Assembly (NCBI GenBank): GCA_020466095.1
Contig: CM035809.1
Span: 3,463,309 to 3,527,308, forward strand
DNA from: Chlorops oryzae
Lineage: Eukaryota; Arthropoda; Insecta; Diptera; Chloropidae
Length of the DNA stretch: 64,000 nt
Reading direction: 5' to 3'
Of the stretch, positions 35,053 to 45,863 are shown piece by piece. A program made the position numbers and the translations under genes. The notes under the pieces are model-generated. The model was not told where the DNA came from and did not search any database. It worked only from the letters and a program-made list of their open reading frames with translations. How positions within the stretch are numbered: position 1 is the stretch's first letter; every line of letters starts with the position of its first letter.

Positions 35053-36342
35053 TTAGGTGTAGTAAAAAGAAATCCATTATTTTTGCATTAAATTGAGGGC
35101 TTTATTTAAGATAGTTAGAATGACCCGATTTAGGTCAAATATGCGCCGTTTTGTTCGATAACTTGTTGCCATTTTAAAGGTAATTTCATTATGCCTCTCT
35201 CATAGAAGCCCTCGTTCCTATTAGCAAAAAATTGAGACAGTCGAATTTCAGAAGCCTCTCTTGAAGCGAATGTTTCACCAGCAAAATTGTTCGCCATGGA
35301 CAGGAACAGATGGTAATCACTTGGTGCCAGGTCCGGACTATAAGGTGGATGCAGAAGAACCTCCCAACCAAACTCCCGGAGCTTCTGGCGAGTCACTATC
35401 GATGTGTGTGGCCTGGCGTTGTCCTGATGGAACACAATTCCTATCCTATTGGCCAAAGCTGGCCGCTTATGGGCGATTGCTTCCTTCAGACGGTCCAATT
35501 GTTGACAGTAGAGTTCCGAGTTAAGAGTTTTTGCCGTATGGGAGCAGCTCATAGTAGATAATTCCCTGCCAATCCCACCAAACACACAGCAAAACCTTCC
35601 TGGCCGTCAATCCTGGCTTGGCCACCGTTTTCGCCGGTTCACCGTGTTTCGACCACGACCGTTTTCGCTTGACGTTGTCGTAAGTGACCCACTTTTCATC
35701 ACCAGTCACCAACCGTTTCAGAAATGGGTCGATTTTGTTGCGGTTCAGCAGCGATTCGCAGATGGAAATTCGGTCTATAAGGTTTTTTTTGCGTTAACTC
35801 GTGTGGCACCCATACATCGAGCTTCTTTGTGTATCCAGCCTTATTCAAATGGTTCCAAACGGTTTTTTGTGCAATCTTTAGCTCTTTTGCAATCGAAACA
35901 GTGCTAACATGACGGTCGGACTCGATAATTTCCATGATTTTATCGACATTTTCGACAATTGGCCTTCCAGTGCGTGGTGCATCCTTGACATCGAAGTTAC
36001 CGGAACGGAATCGACGAAACCAAAATTGCGCATGATTGGCTGTTACAGTATCAGGTCCATAAACGCTATTCACATTTTCAGCCGCCTGGCTTGCGTTTTC
36101 TCCCTTATCGAAGAAAAACTGTAAAATGTAGCGAATTTTCTCTTTGCTGATGTCCATCTTTGACAAGCTCTCAAACAAAACTGAATCAATCAATCAAAAA
36201 AGTGTCAAAAAAGCTTTTTTAGTAGGAACTGTCATCTTTCTAATGCCCCCTAGCGGAACACGATCGGACTTATACAACGCGAGATGCAGATAAATAACGC
36301 CATCTATTGGAAAAATAATGGATTTCTTTTTACTACACCTAA
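35053..36342 (-). mobile_element. mariner element, near complete
   Basis: 1290 bp between TA dinucleotides (35051-35052 and 36343-36344). The terminal inverted repeats start TTAGGTGTAGTAAAAAG and are identical over 32 bp. The size, the TTAGGTG start typical of mariner, and the DD34D transposase inside leave little doubt. Identical ends point to a recent insertion. Confidence 0.93.
35130..36193 (-). pseudogene. mariner transposase, two homopolymer frameshifts
   Basis: About 350 codons on the - strand covering the whole protein. The N-terminal helix-turn-helix region includes SQAAENVN, WFRRFRSGNF, APRTGRP and WVPHELT. VTGDEKWVTYDN has the first catalytic Asp, VFHQDNARPHTS the second, and HPPYSPDLAPSDYHLF the third (DD34D). 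The frame is broken twice, each time at a homopolymer: eight T (+ strand) at 35783-35790, just after the WVPHELT motif, and five T at 35528-35532, between the first and second Asp motifs. Everything else reads open. Either the copy has just started to decay, or one or both indels are sequencing errors and the gene is intact. All catalytic residues are present. Confidence 0.9.
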
Positions 36343-36344
36343 TA

Positions 36345-37346
36345 TAAAGCAATCACGAGAACAACAACAAAATGTTTCTTGTCTCATGGTTTGTAGTTTT
36401 TATATTTGCGGAGTGTTATCGCAAAATTAAGTTTATAATTTCCTCAATGCATCAGATCCTGTGCTAATTTAAGTAATCTGGTGGGGAAAGACGAAAATTT
36501 TTACTGAATGTAGTTTGCATGCTATTTGCGCAAGCTAGTTATTTGCCTGAAATTGTTGCGAGCGACTATTTTGCGAAATTTTTTTATTGCGTAAGACAAG
36601 AAAAGGCAGCGTCTGTGGCAAAGTTGGTTGAGATTCCAACTAATGATGCGAGAAACTCTGGGTGGCCCTTGGTGGCAGCCTCGCTAACCAACCAACCAAG
36701 GCAAGAAAACAGTTCAGAGTTTTTCATTTAGGATTGACTAGAAGGCCTGATTTAGAGTGCAAAACCTATGCAACCAAAATCACTTATAAATTTGTTTTTG
36801 TTCTTATTCCATTGTTATTGTTGTTGTTTTTCCAAAATATTCAATATCATTTCAATAACCTCTTTGACTATGCGTATGAAAATCCAGGCTTGTTAGCAAG
36901 AGAGTACCCTTTTGGTACAAATCAAAAGTAAATTTGGTTGCAAATGTTTTGCACGTGACTGTATGTTCAATTAGTCCTTTAAAGGCTTATTCCGACAGGA
37001 TAATTTTCATAAAAATAATTAAAAGAACGATATTTATTCTCGCAACGCAAACAAGCACATATTTAACAATCTACCTGGACTTAAATGGGTTCGTTAACTA
37101 ATTAGTGTCTTATTGAATATCAAAAATTAAAAATAAATTGATGAAACGTGTGTCAATCAAACCACATCGAACATGGCTCATTTGCTTTCATTGTGATTTA
37201 AGCATATATATTTTATGTTTGGTCGAAATTTAATTACGCGATTTCATACAAATTTCATAACAAGCTTAATATCTTATAATTTCCAAATGCAATTAAGCAG
37301 GACACTCGCCGCTTTCAATATTAAATTTCGCTTCAACTGCCACTCA
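36345..37346. other. No gene seen
   Basis: Unique-looking AT-rich DNA. The 36950-37320 part is less repetitive than most of the window and could be conserved regulatory DNA, but this cannot be judged from one sequence. Confidence 0.4.
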
Positions 37347-37354
37347 CTCAAGAT

Positions 37355-38100
37355 CAGTGCTGCCCAGCGTAATGCCTGATTTCCAATAGCGCTGGAGCTG
37401 CAGGAAATTTCCTGCCGCAGGAGGTGCAAGAACAATGCCATTTCCAATAATGCGTGTGCATGAGCATGTCATTCCCCCACAGTACCGAGTACTTTAAAAA
37501 GTACTCAATAGTTTCTACAACAGTGTTTTATTCCTTATTTTCAACTGTTTTACTCAGCTGTTATGTAGCTCACGCGCAGGAAATATTCAATGTTTCGAAC
37601 TCGTGCGTGTGCGTGAGCATGCAGGAAATTGATTCGAACTAGTTCCATATGTTTTCATGACACATTGTGTTGAATGTTTGTAGGAATTTACGTGACGCAG
37701 CTCCTGCGCTATTGGAATTCTGGCTTTAAGCTATGAAAACGCACGAAACAACAGCATTGTTTGTACACGTTAAAAATTAATTACTGTGCAAAAAAATTTT
37801 TTTTGAAAATATATTTTACCTTACTCAATTACTGGTATACGAACAACTAACAAAAGACAAAAGAAACATTAAAACGTATAGTGATTTTCACAGTTGACTT
37901 CTACTTTATGCTTCAATATTATTTTCAGTGTGCCGCAGGACTAGTTGCATAATTCTTATTAGCCTAAATAATTTATTGCTTAAGCTATCAATAAATAATA
38001 ATAATAATAATATTTTCACTGCATTTGACTTTCTCAAGTACACATAAGCACTTGTGAACAATTAGAACAGTTGTGCAAGGCGTCGTGTTGGGCAGCACTG
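37355..38100. mobile_element. hAT-type MITE, CAGTGCTGCCCA ends
   Basis: Terminal inverted repeats CAGTGCTGCCCA / TGGGCAGCACTG, flanked by diverged 8-bp duplications CTCAAGAT (37347-37354) and CTCCAGAC (38101-38108), 6 of 8 identical. The 746-bp interior has paired GC-rich stretches (CGCTGGAGCTGCAGGAAAT near the left, GACGCAGCTCCTGCGC near the middle). Non-coding. Confidence 0.75.
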
Positions 38101-38108
38101 CTCCAGAC

Positions 38109-39020
38109 GAAAATGATTGGCACAAATTAAACAGTGGCGAATATCTTTCCATTGAATGAAAGCCCTATATGATTTGCGGATACTTTTCTCATGGCGTCAG
38201 CTTCTGCAAGGGAACTTTTGTTTCATGTGGGATAAATGATTATCATTAGAATACGTTGGAGTGCCAGAGAAATCTCAAGGATGTTTCAACTTCAAAATCT
38301 TCTCTATATTTACAGTTTTCTTGATTGCCCCCATCATGGTTCACTTTTGCACACATATGTACATGTTATATATATCACTTCATATTCCAAAAAACACTTA
38401 AAGTCTTGTTGTGAATTTAAATCAATTTCCCTTTCAACATGAGCACAAAATTTATGTGACATTCATAGCGGTGAGTGTCGCTTGTCTCCTCATTAAATGA
38501 AATTCTTCAGAACACCATAAATATGCTCATTTGTGTTCTGCGTCTTATTCTTTATTAATTCAACAATTTATGTCTATTCAAAGGAGTCTGATGTCATCTG
38601 ACCTTCTTAAAATTAATTCTTTTGAAATCGTCATTAGAAGTTGAAGCGTAATAAATACTGCAAAAGGATACACGTGAGGAGCATAATTCATTAATTCGAA
38701 GGACAAAGGTGGCTTAAGAAGCTTGGACTTATTTCTGTTCAGAATTTAATATTACACTGAGCCAAAACTACGATCGTGTAATTGACAAAGATTCGTAGTA
38801 TACTAACTATATATAATATAACTATTATGAAGATGGTATGCTTAACGTGACTACTCACGTCACCAGAAACAATTGAACTAGTTCAAATGAAGATAAAGAT
38901 TGTAGCAAGTACAACTAGAAAATAAATAGATACAACAGGGGTGGTTTATTTCTATTGACTTTGTCAACAGTTTGTTGACGTTTCGTATGTTCAGCACAGT
39001 TCGATTTTCACGCATTTTTG
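38109..39020. other. No gene seen
   Basis: AT-rich, no recognisable repeat or coding signal. Confidence 0.5.
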
Positions 39021-39218
39021 CGGCCCATTGTGATACCACAAGAGGTTTTCTTGTGCTTGTGTGAGTGTGTCTTTTTTTGAGTGTGCCCCTAACATGCGAT
39101 TTTTTTTAAAACCAGTGCTAGGCTTGGAACATTACACTCCGTTTCGGCTATGCCGGGAATCGAACTTAAGACCACGTGATCAAGAGGATAGCACGCATCC
39201 CCTACACTATCTCAGAGC
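39021..39218 (-). mobile_element. tRNA-derived SINE, copy 1
   Basis: On the - strand it starts GCTCTGAGATAGTGTAGGGG, with a box A-like TAGTGTAGGGG and box B AGTTCGATTCC, then CGGCATAGCCGAAACGG and a body shared with 62166-62408 (GTTCCAAGCCTAGCACTGG, CGCATGTTAGGGG, ACACTCACACAA, GTATCACAATGGGCCG). The 3' tail is shorter than in the other copy. This is a Pol III-type SINE; no partner LINE is visible in the window. Confidence 0.8.
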
Positions 39219-39399
39219 TTTTGGGATTGCACTAGGTTATAAAAAAATTTTGCTACTTTTTTAAATATAAACTCACTACGCAAAGTATTCTTCTTTTACT
39301 ACGCTTGTGATTATTTTAACTACGCCCGTTCACAGAGCCAAATCATGGCTGTTTGTAGTTTAATTACTTTTTTTTTTAATACGATTTTTCGCACAGTGT

Positions 39400-39750
39400 A
39401 CCTCCAGTTCTAGGCACTGTTATGAAAGTCACAAAAACTGCTCTAAAACCGGAGTTTTTCAAGAGATTTTGATTAAATTTGACATTTGAACATATTTAAA
39501 ATTGGAAAGAGGGGCATGGCAAACGGGCGTTATTCGAAAATTGTATCATACACCTGAAATTCAAATGGGACTTGAACGAAACTTGGCATGTGGCGTGGAA
39601 TAAAAGACGGTATATAGGATAAAAATCTCTAGAATATTCTTTCTTAATGGTCCACTTCTTTGGGAGCCTTTTAAAAATTATTTAAACTTGTGTGTATGTG
39701 TCGGGCCTTTTATTGTCAGGCTCGCCTATGACTATAGCACCCTTACTTCT
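39400..39750 (-). mobile_element. Helentron-like F1, 5' half
   Basis: On the - strand it reads from a modified 5' end (AAGTAAGGGTGCTATAGTCA) through the GGCGAGCC hairpin, CCCGACACATACACAC and the F1 interior up to CTAGAACTGGAGGTACAC. The 3' half is missing on this strand; a + strand F1 3' end abuts its 5' end. Confidence 0.65.
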
Positions 39751-39852
39751 CTTTATATGTATATATTTTGTATGGACTATCTCGACTGGTTGTGGGTGTG
39801 ACACGCATCCACACAAACGCAATATATCCTCGACATAGAGTGTGTCGGGTAT
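39751..39852 (+). mobile_element. Helentron-like F1, 3' end only
   Basis: About 100 bp matching the last part of F1: ATCTCGACTGGTTGTGGGTG, CACACAAACGCAATATA, and the 3' stem-loop with GTGTGTCGGGTAT. It joins directly to the 5' end of the oppositely oriented F1 fragment on its left. Confidence 0.65.
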
Positions 39853-41303
39853 GAAAATACGTCAAATTTTAGTCAGTAAAGGTATTGCCCCAAGTATTGA
39901 TAATCACACAAAGCAATAGCCTTCAATGCTCGAATTTTCTTCCTCAATAGAGCCATAAAAAACAAAACTGATGAACGTATGAGGAAGATACATCACCACC
40001 AAACGGCGTTGAGGTTTCTGTCAAGAGCACTTAAAAGTTTTAAAAGCATTTTCAGCCTGAACATATATCCCATAGAGTCTCCGGATACAAGTTTGTACCT
40101 AAGAAAAATCTGTGAATGAAACAGTGATTGGATTAAGCAATCAGTTTACCATCAATCAGTCAACCATTTAAGTCCATAGCTCAAAATTGTTCTTGAAGGA
40201 TTCTTTGAAAAAGCTAATGTTTTTTAAACGAATTTCGATTGAACCACAAAATAAAGAACCAATTTCGATGTGAAGTCAATGAAGCATTACAAAAATAAAA
40301 TTAGTTTTTAGATTGGCAAATAAATCAATTTATCGCTTGACAAGACAAAAATGTATCAAATTATTAAAAAAAAAAGTTAGAGATTTTTGATTTTGAGTCG
40401 GAAAAGCGTTGTGGAATGACAAATAATTGACCAAAACTTTAATTGAATATTTTAGGAATTTTGCAATAGGCAGACATCGGTCATGCTTGCCGGCCATCAA
40501 TAAAATGTTAAAACCAATCGAAAACATTTATATTAAACTAAAATAAACGAAGCAGTCGACCAATATTTCAAGTTTATCTTATTCGTATGCGGAGGACATA
40601 AGCATCGTTGACGTCAAGAGTGAAATGTAGAACAACTGAATCAAAGTCTTTAGCCATTGTTTGTCCTTCAGTTCGTGTCATTCTAAGACCAATTTCTTAC
40701 TTAAATTATTTTGTTATCTTATTATAAATATAATTCATCACAATTGGCTTAGATTTTGTCAATTTTTTCGAACATCATTTAGCATTTACATTGGTTCGTA
40801 CCAAGGATAAATTTCGCAGAATGTATAAAGAAGACATTAAGCTACGCTGTCACTGTTGCCAGATTTTTACGGGAGCATTCCGCTGTTTCCACTATAGCCG
40901 CATCTTGCTTTCGCATCTTCAAGATGCGAATTTTTGAGATTGGTGTTTCCATTAGCATTTTGCATGTAGCATCTTTGAAATCAGCTGATTTTTGTTTACA
41001 ATCGAAATGCGTATGTCCAGCATACTCGCTCGCGTTCATTTTTTTCATTGAAACAAAGGAATTTAATAAATTTTATTATAATATAGAATGGGTTTCTTGC
41101 ATTTCTTCTTGGTTTCCACCGCCATTTTTGCTGAAAATGTCTGATATGCGGTTACTCACATAAGTTTCATTAGATATGTGCTGTTAAGATCAATACATAA
41201 TCGCATTTTCTTCGCATCTTTTAAAGATGATCCTTAGGATCACATCCTTGGCGAATCATATTGTTTTGGAACGTTCCCTTCGTCAGTCTGAAATGAAACT
41301 CTA
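39853..41303. other. No gene seen
   Basis: AT-rich, with a less AT-rich patch at 40840-41050 containing GCATCTT...AAGATGCG inverted motifs (about 40902-40928). No domain in the overlapping frames. Confidence 0.45.
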
Positions 41304-42723
41304 CACGCAGAGAAAAAATATCACATACCCAATTATATTTTGCAGGGATTACATATGTAATTGGGTATGATGCAATTATATTTTCATAATTGCGTCCAAT
41401 TATATTTTTCATTGCCTCCAATTATATATGTTATTGTATCAAATGATAAAAAAAATAATTTCAATTACATATATAATTCCGTCCAATTAAATATATAATC
41501 GGCTGCAATGATGTATGTAATTGTATCGAATTATATACATAATTGCGTCTAATTAAATTTGTGATCCCCTGCAATTTAAAATACATTCTATATAGCAATA
41601 TAAAAAGGAGCATTCTCCACGATTGTGCGGAATATATTTCACCACGTCATATTCGTGGTCCACCTGCCCCTTGGAGTGCCTAAGGATTTTGAAAATTCAA
41701 ACACGTTATATACGATCAAAATTATAAACGATTTGAGAAATATAAGAACAAACTGTAAAATAAATACAATCATATATATAATTGCATCAACGTTTTAAAT
41801 TGTAAAAGTAATCAGATGTGTTGGGAGTCATGCCTTGACTCCAACATTAAGTTCCCCTCCTGCTCCACCTCTGCAAACTTATAGAAGTGTTTGAATGTTG
41901 TAACACAAGCGTCAGCACATCAACCCGGCATGATATTCGATACTTAACAATAACAAAAACAAGTATCATGCCCAGCGACCAACGATGAGCGATCGACTTG
42001 GCAGAAAGACAGACTTAAAGAAAGAACAATAAAAGACAACGACACCAGCAACGCGGAAGTGCAATTCAGCACTTATGACTGGGTCAGTTGTTCTTTGGCT
42101 AATAACTGGGTCAAATGTTCTGTGGCAATATCACAGCGGATCACCAATAATGACATGAAGAAAGTACATCACATCAAAATACTATTGCGACAGAGCCAAG
42201 TCAGCACTTTCACTGAATATAAGCGGAGTCTCGATCAACGGAAAAGGGAGACTGATTGTGACCGTTCCAGCAGAAGTCTCGTCTAAGCGCACGTACTAAC
42301 ACGAAGCCACGACGCTTAGATCTAGAATAGGGAAGTTTCAAGTAAATTGTCAGGAGCTAGGATTCACATATATTTCTGTTAGACATAAGGAATACATTTT
42401 ATAAATAAAAGGACTGAACATTGTCAATCTTGTCTTTTATTTAAAAGGAATATAGGATTGTATGACGTGCGTACCTACCAAAGTGCCACGGCGTCATACC
42501 TTTTAATCCCCATATCCCAACAGATGTAATTACATATGTATTCAGAACGCAATTACATATATGATAAATTTAAATGAAATTATATAAGTAATTGAATAAT
42601 TGAGTATTTTTCATTTTCTAATTATATTGTAATTGGCTCCAATTAATAATGCAATCGGGGCAAGGCTCCAATCACATATGTAATTGGTTCCAATTATATT
42701 TCGGGAACTTATTTCTCTCCGTG
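41304..42723 (-). mobile_element. TA-flanked MITE, copy C, split by a solo LTR
   Basis: The same family as 17479-18170, in reverse orientation: starts CACGCAGAGAAAAAAT and ends, on the - strand, CACGGAGAGAAATAAG, with TA on both sides. It is interrupted at 41819-42522 by an LTR. Without the insert it is about 712 bp and retains the CCACGTCATATTCGTGG block. Confidence 0.75.
41819..42522 (+). mobile_element. Solo LTR of a retrotransposon
   Basis: 704 bp starting TGTTGGG and ending CCCAACA (TG...CA with 7-bp inverted tips), flanked by the 4-bp duplication GATG (41815-41818 and 42523-42526) inside the MITE. It contains a possible TATA element TATAAG (42218-42223) and an AATAAA signal (42404-42409), in the order expected for U3-R-U5. 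No internal retrotransposon sequence is present, so this is the product of LTR-LTR recombination. Family not resolved (BEL/Pao or Gypsy). The 75-codon frame inside is not a gene candidate. Confidence 0.85.
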
Positions 42724-43506
42724 TATCGTTCATAAAATTGTGCCTAAAGCAAGTCGTTCGTCATTTTTAGAATAAGTACATAATGCCCTGAGTCCTTTTT
42801 CGATTTGTCAAATAAAAGAAACATTAATGTTTGATGCCTTTTCTACACTATTTCAAAGATTATTGCCATTTTAATGCTGGAGCAGTCCGAATTTCTTACA
42901 AGATTTTTTACAGAAACGTTTATGGACTGAGTAGGGCTATGAATCATTCGTCGTTAATAGTCGTAGAATAAAAAGTGCTCAAAGCAACTCTTAAAGAGAA
43001 AATATGTTCCGACAGCGAGGCCAAGTCGCAGAGTCTAACATTAATAAATTATTTACACTTTTTTCCATAAGCGATGACATAATGATTTTTTTCGTCGTGA
43101 GCCTCGAGGGTATTTTTTATATATTTCGAAAAAAAAAACTTAAATGTCCTTAAGACACCCCACAATTTTATATTTAATGACTTTAAAGGAACTTTCGCAA
43201 AATATCTCCACACAGTGCACGACAGGATAAGAACGTGCCACAAGAAATTCTGTGCCCAAGAAAAAGGAAACGACGAGCATAAATTCTTGTGCATAGTCAT
43301 AAATTTTTTTCCGTTTTTATGACGAAGAATTTTTATGCCCTTAAGTACTCAGTTCATATGTTTTCCATCATTCCAATTACTTGCATATGATTTCCATCTT
43401 GAAGCTGACACATTTCCACTTCATTAAAAATCTTAATGTGGGGTTAAGAAAAATTAACACGTTAGACGAATAAAAACGGAATTTCTACGCCACTCATTTT
43501 CAACTG
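42724..43506. other. No gene seen
   Basis: AT-rich, no recognisable features. Confidence 0.5.
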
Positions 43507-43830
43507 TTAGGCCCCATCTACACGATGCAAGTTTTCGCTTGGCAAGTTTTAGTACTTGTGTGCAAGAACTTGCGTGACCAATCCACACGATGCTAGTAAA
43601 TTTTAGCTTGCAGCTTGCCTGAAAGTAATCTAAAGATGACTTGCACGCAAGTGCTTTGGCACATAGCCACACGGCGTTACTAAAAGTTGCTTTTCAGAAG
43701 CAATTTTTTTAGAACATGTAGCTTGCCAGCTTGAAGGTTTTTACATTCAAGTAGAAGTTCTTGCCGCAAGTTTGACAGTTGGTATAAAAAAAATCATATT
43801 TTAACCTAAAATAGCAAAAATGAATAAATA

Positions 43831-44060
43831 AATAAAGAAAGTTCTAGCAGCGGTGCTCATTTTGGAAGAAATAGAAAATTATAGAAAAAACCAAAACGAA
43901 CAATTTGGGCACGCAAATTCTTTTTTAGAGGAGACATAAATCCCTTTTATGAGAATTCAATGAAGGACCTATCAAATGAACGTGAACAATTCAAAGTGCT
44001 TCCATTTCACTGGTTTACCCCTAGAGCTTCCAGAGCAATGAATGCAATTTGTCCTTTATA
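43831..44060 (+). pseudogene. Harbinger transposase, N-terminal fragment
   Basis: Reads LAAVLILEEIE, then, after a shift at an A6 run, KRTIWARKFFFRGDINPFYE and NSMKDLSNEREQF. This is the usual N-terminal part of Harbinger-family nucleases: an acidic helix, then a W-[VA]-R-x-[WF] motif, then a block ending in the SFKNFLRM-like region. The catalytic DDE domain is gone. There is no intact start codon and at least one frameshift. Confidence 0.75.
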
Positions 44061-44501
44061 ACCAGCTTTTACAAATTTGTTTTTTCGGCAATGGCTTCGA
44101 AAGCTGCCTCTTTTTATACCTTTTCCGAAGGAAAGGGTATATTAAGTTTGGCACGGAGTATGTAACATACCCTCTAACGGTTAAAATTTGACCATGCCCA
44201 CCATCTGCGAAAATTTTGTGCTTAATAATAATCTCGAGTTTTAGAAGCTAAATCGAAGTACAGATAAGGTAAAAATAGATATCCAAGCTAGAACAACGAA
44301 AACAGCAGGAATTTTTGTTACGGTAATGTTTTAACATATTTTAGGCTGAGGAAAAGGTATGTGTGCAGTCGGCTTAGCCGATGTAAACTTCTTTACTTGT
44401 TTATGCTTGTTTTTGTAGTCCATGTGTGACTTTTGCCACAAAAACTCATTTTGCTGGTATTCTTCAGTAATTATTTCAATTTGCTCCTCTGACACAGCCA
44501 T
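44040..44501 (-). pseudogene. MADF-domain protein of Harbinger, interrupted
   Basis: From ATG 44501 the - strand reads AVSEEQIEIITEEYQQNEFL, then WQKSHMDYKNKH, the start of a MADF (Myb/SANT-like) domain. The frame enters the F3 element at 44402 and resumes on its other side (below 44115) as EAAFEAIAEKTNL before a TAA. PIF/Harbinger elements encode a Myb-like accessory protein that helps the transposase; in insects it is often MADF-type. The protein is truncated by both the insertion and the deletion. Confidence 0.75.
44115..44402 (-). mobile_element. Helentron-like family F3, complete short copy
   Basis: 288 bp on the - strand. The 5' end AACAAGTAAAGAAG is followed by hairpin ATCGGCTAAGCCGA(C) and 5' subterminal repeat ATACCTTTTCC. 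The interior has TCTAGCTTGGATATC and GGTTAAAATTTGACC's complement. The 3' stem-loop ends GGAAAAGGTAT, an exact 11-bp match to the 5' repeat in inverse, followed by AAAAA. Inserted inside the MADF frame of the Harbinger element. Confidence 0.8.
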
Positions 44502-45005
44502 GTTGATAAAAAAAATGCGCAGAATTTAATTCAATAAATAGCTAGCTATGAAGAAAATAATAAATATTGAAACATCGCACTCGCTACTTTTTTGAGTATC
44601 TTGAACCTGACAGTTTGTAAGCATGCAAGTAAAAAAAAAGCTTCTAGCAAATTGGAAGATTGTATTTCTACACGATCCGATTTTTCTTTAGGCAAGTTCT
44701 TGCATGGAAGTATTGAAAAACCTGCCGCAAGTCCTTGCAAGCATTCTACACGATGCAATATGCTTGCCAAGTACTTGCAGAAGTGACTTGCCAAGTGAAA
44801 ACTTGCATCGTGTAGATGGGGCCTTATGCTCAATAAACCAACCTATAAAGATCTTTTTGGAATGGGTGAGATGGGAAAGTGGGAAGGGAGTGGTTGTGAG
44901 GTGGAAAACTATTGAAAAACGGTTGAATATTTCAGACGTTTTCCTTTATTTAATCGTCTTTCCCTCTTAAGGGTGGCCTACCTTTCAAATGGGAGAACAG
45001 TTACC

Positions 45006-45863
45006 AACAAGTAAGAAAGCTAAAGTCGGTCAAGCACGAGCGTACCTAGCAACCCGGATATACCCACGCACTATGTTTTGCCTTTCCGTACCAATGAATA
45101 TGTAGTGCCCTACAAAGGAGAATTGTAATTTCACTCATTTAAGTCGTAATCAAGTTGCCCTGCAAAGTAGAATATTCCAATCAAGTATGCTGAGAAGTGA
45201 AGGAAATTAATTTACTTTTTATGAAAATTCATTTCTAAAAAGGAGTCTGATTCGAATAGTGATTCTGATTGTAATTGAGATTAAAACGCGAATTCAAGCG
45301 AACATTATATAATAAATAAAATTTAGTCCTGCTGACTAAACAAAAATATTCTAGTGTGTTTGCTTACTGTTAGTCCTGTGTTAGAGATCTTTCCTAGGTC
45401 CTTCCACTCGTCTTCGATCCTCTCAAATCCTGATAGGTATCCTGTCAGTCGATAAAGTACTAAAGTACTAAAAATACAATAATAGTGTTTGTGGGCTTAG
45501 CAGTGTCCGGCACACATAAATTTTTCCCGTTCACTTTTCATTCGTGTTGGTCAATCTATGTTTTGAGTTTGAAGCTTTTACGCCTTTTACTTCGGAAGTT
45601 GCAAGAAATATCCAAAGTGGACGCCCATTTTCACTTAGGATAGTTCTCGGGGGCCAAAATACATGTGTGCTATGTTTTGAGGTGATTGGTCCTGCCGTCT
45701 GGAAGGAGATCCGACCACCGAAGGACGGAAAGAGGAACATGCCTAAATCGTTTCAGATCCTGATTAAAAATATACATACATATATGTATATTAGTTCTTA
45801 TCGACAGACTTTAGTTGTAGATGTTACAAGATCCGCACAAAGCTAATATACCCATTGGTATTA
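45006..45863 (+). mobile_element. Helentron-like family F2, diverged full-length copy
   Basis: Begins AACAAGTAAGAAAGCTAAAG with a decayed hairpin. The interior is collinear with the F2 copy at 63001-63651 read on its - strand (CACTATGTTTTGCCTTTC, GAAGCTTTTACGCCTTTTAC, GGAGATCCGACCACC, CATGCCTAAATCG). It ends near ATATACCCATTGGTAT. The GACA microsatellite is lost. The 100-codon frame at 45544-45846 runs through this repeat and is not a gene. Confidence 0.65.

Larger units (their letters stand above)
43510..44823. mobile_element. PIF/Harbinger element, internally deleted
   Basis: The terminal inverted repeats start GGCCCCATCTACACGATG, with one mismatch in about 38 bp, flanked by the 3-bp duplication TTA (43507-43509 and 44824-44826), diagnostic of PIF/Harbinger. 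CACACGATGC-like motifs recur inside both ends (about 43577, 44664 and 44742). The 5' piece of the transposase gene (+) and the 5' piece of the MADF gene (-) face each other across a deletion, and a Helentron-like F3 element (44115-44402) interrupts the latter. Confidence 0.9.

Noticed and set aside
45544..45846. 100-codon open frame
   Set aside because: It lies wholly within a diverged Helentron-like F2 copy; the corresponding region in other F2 copies has no conserved protein.
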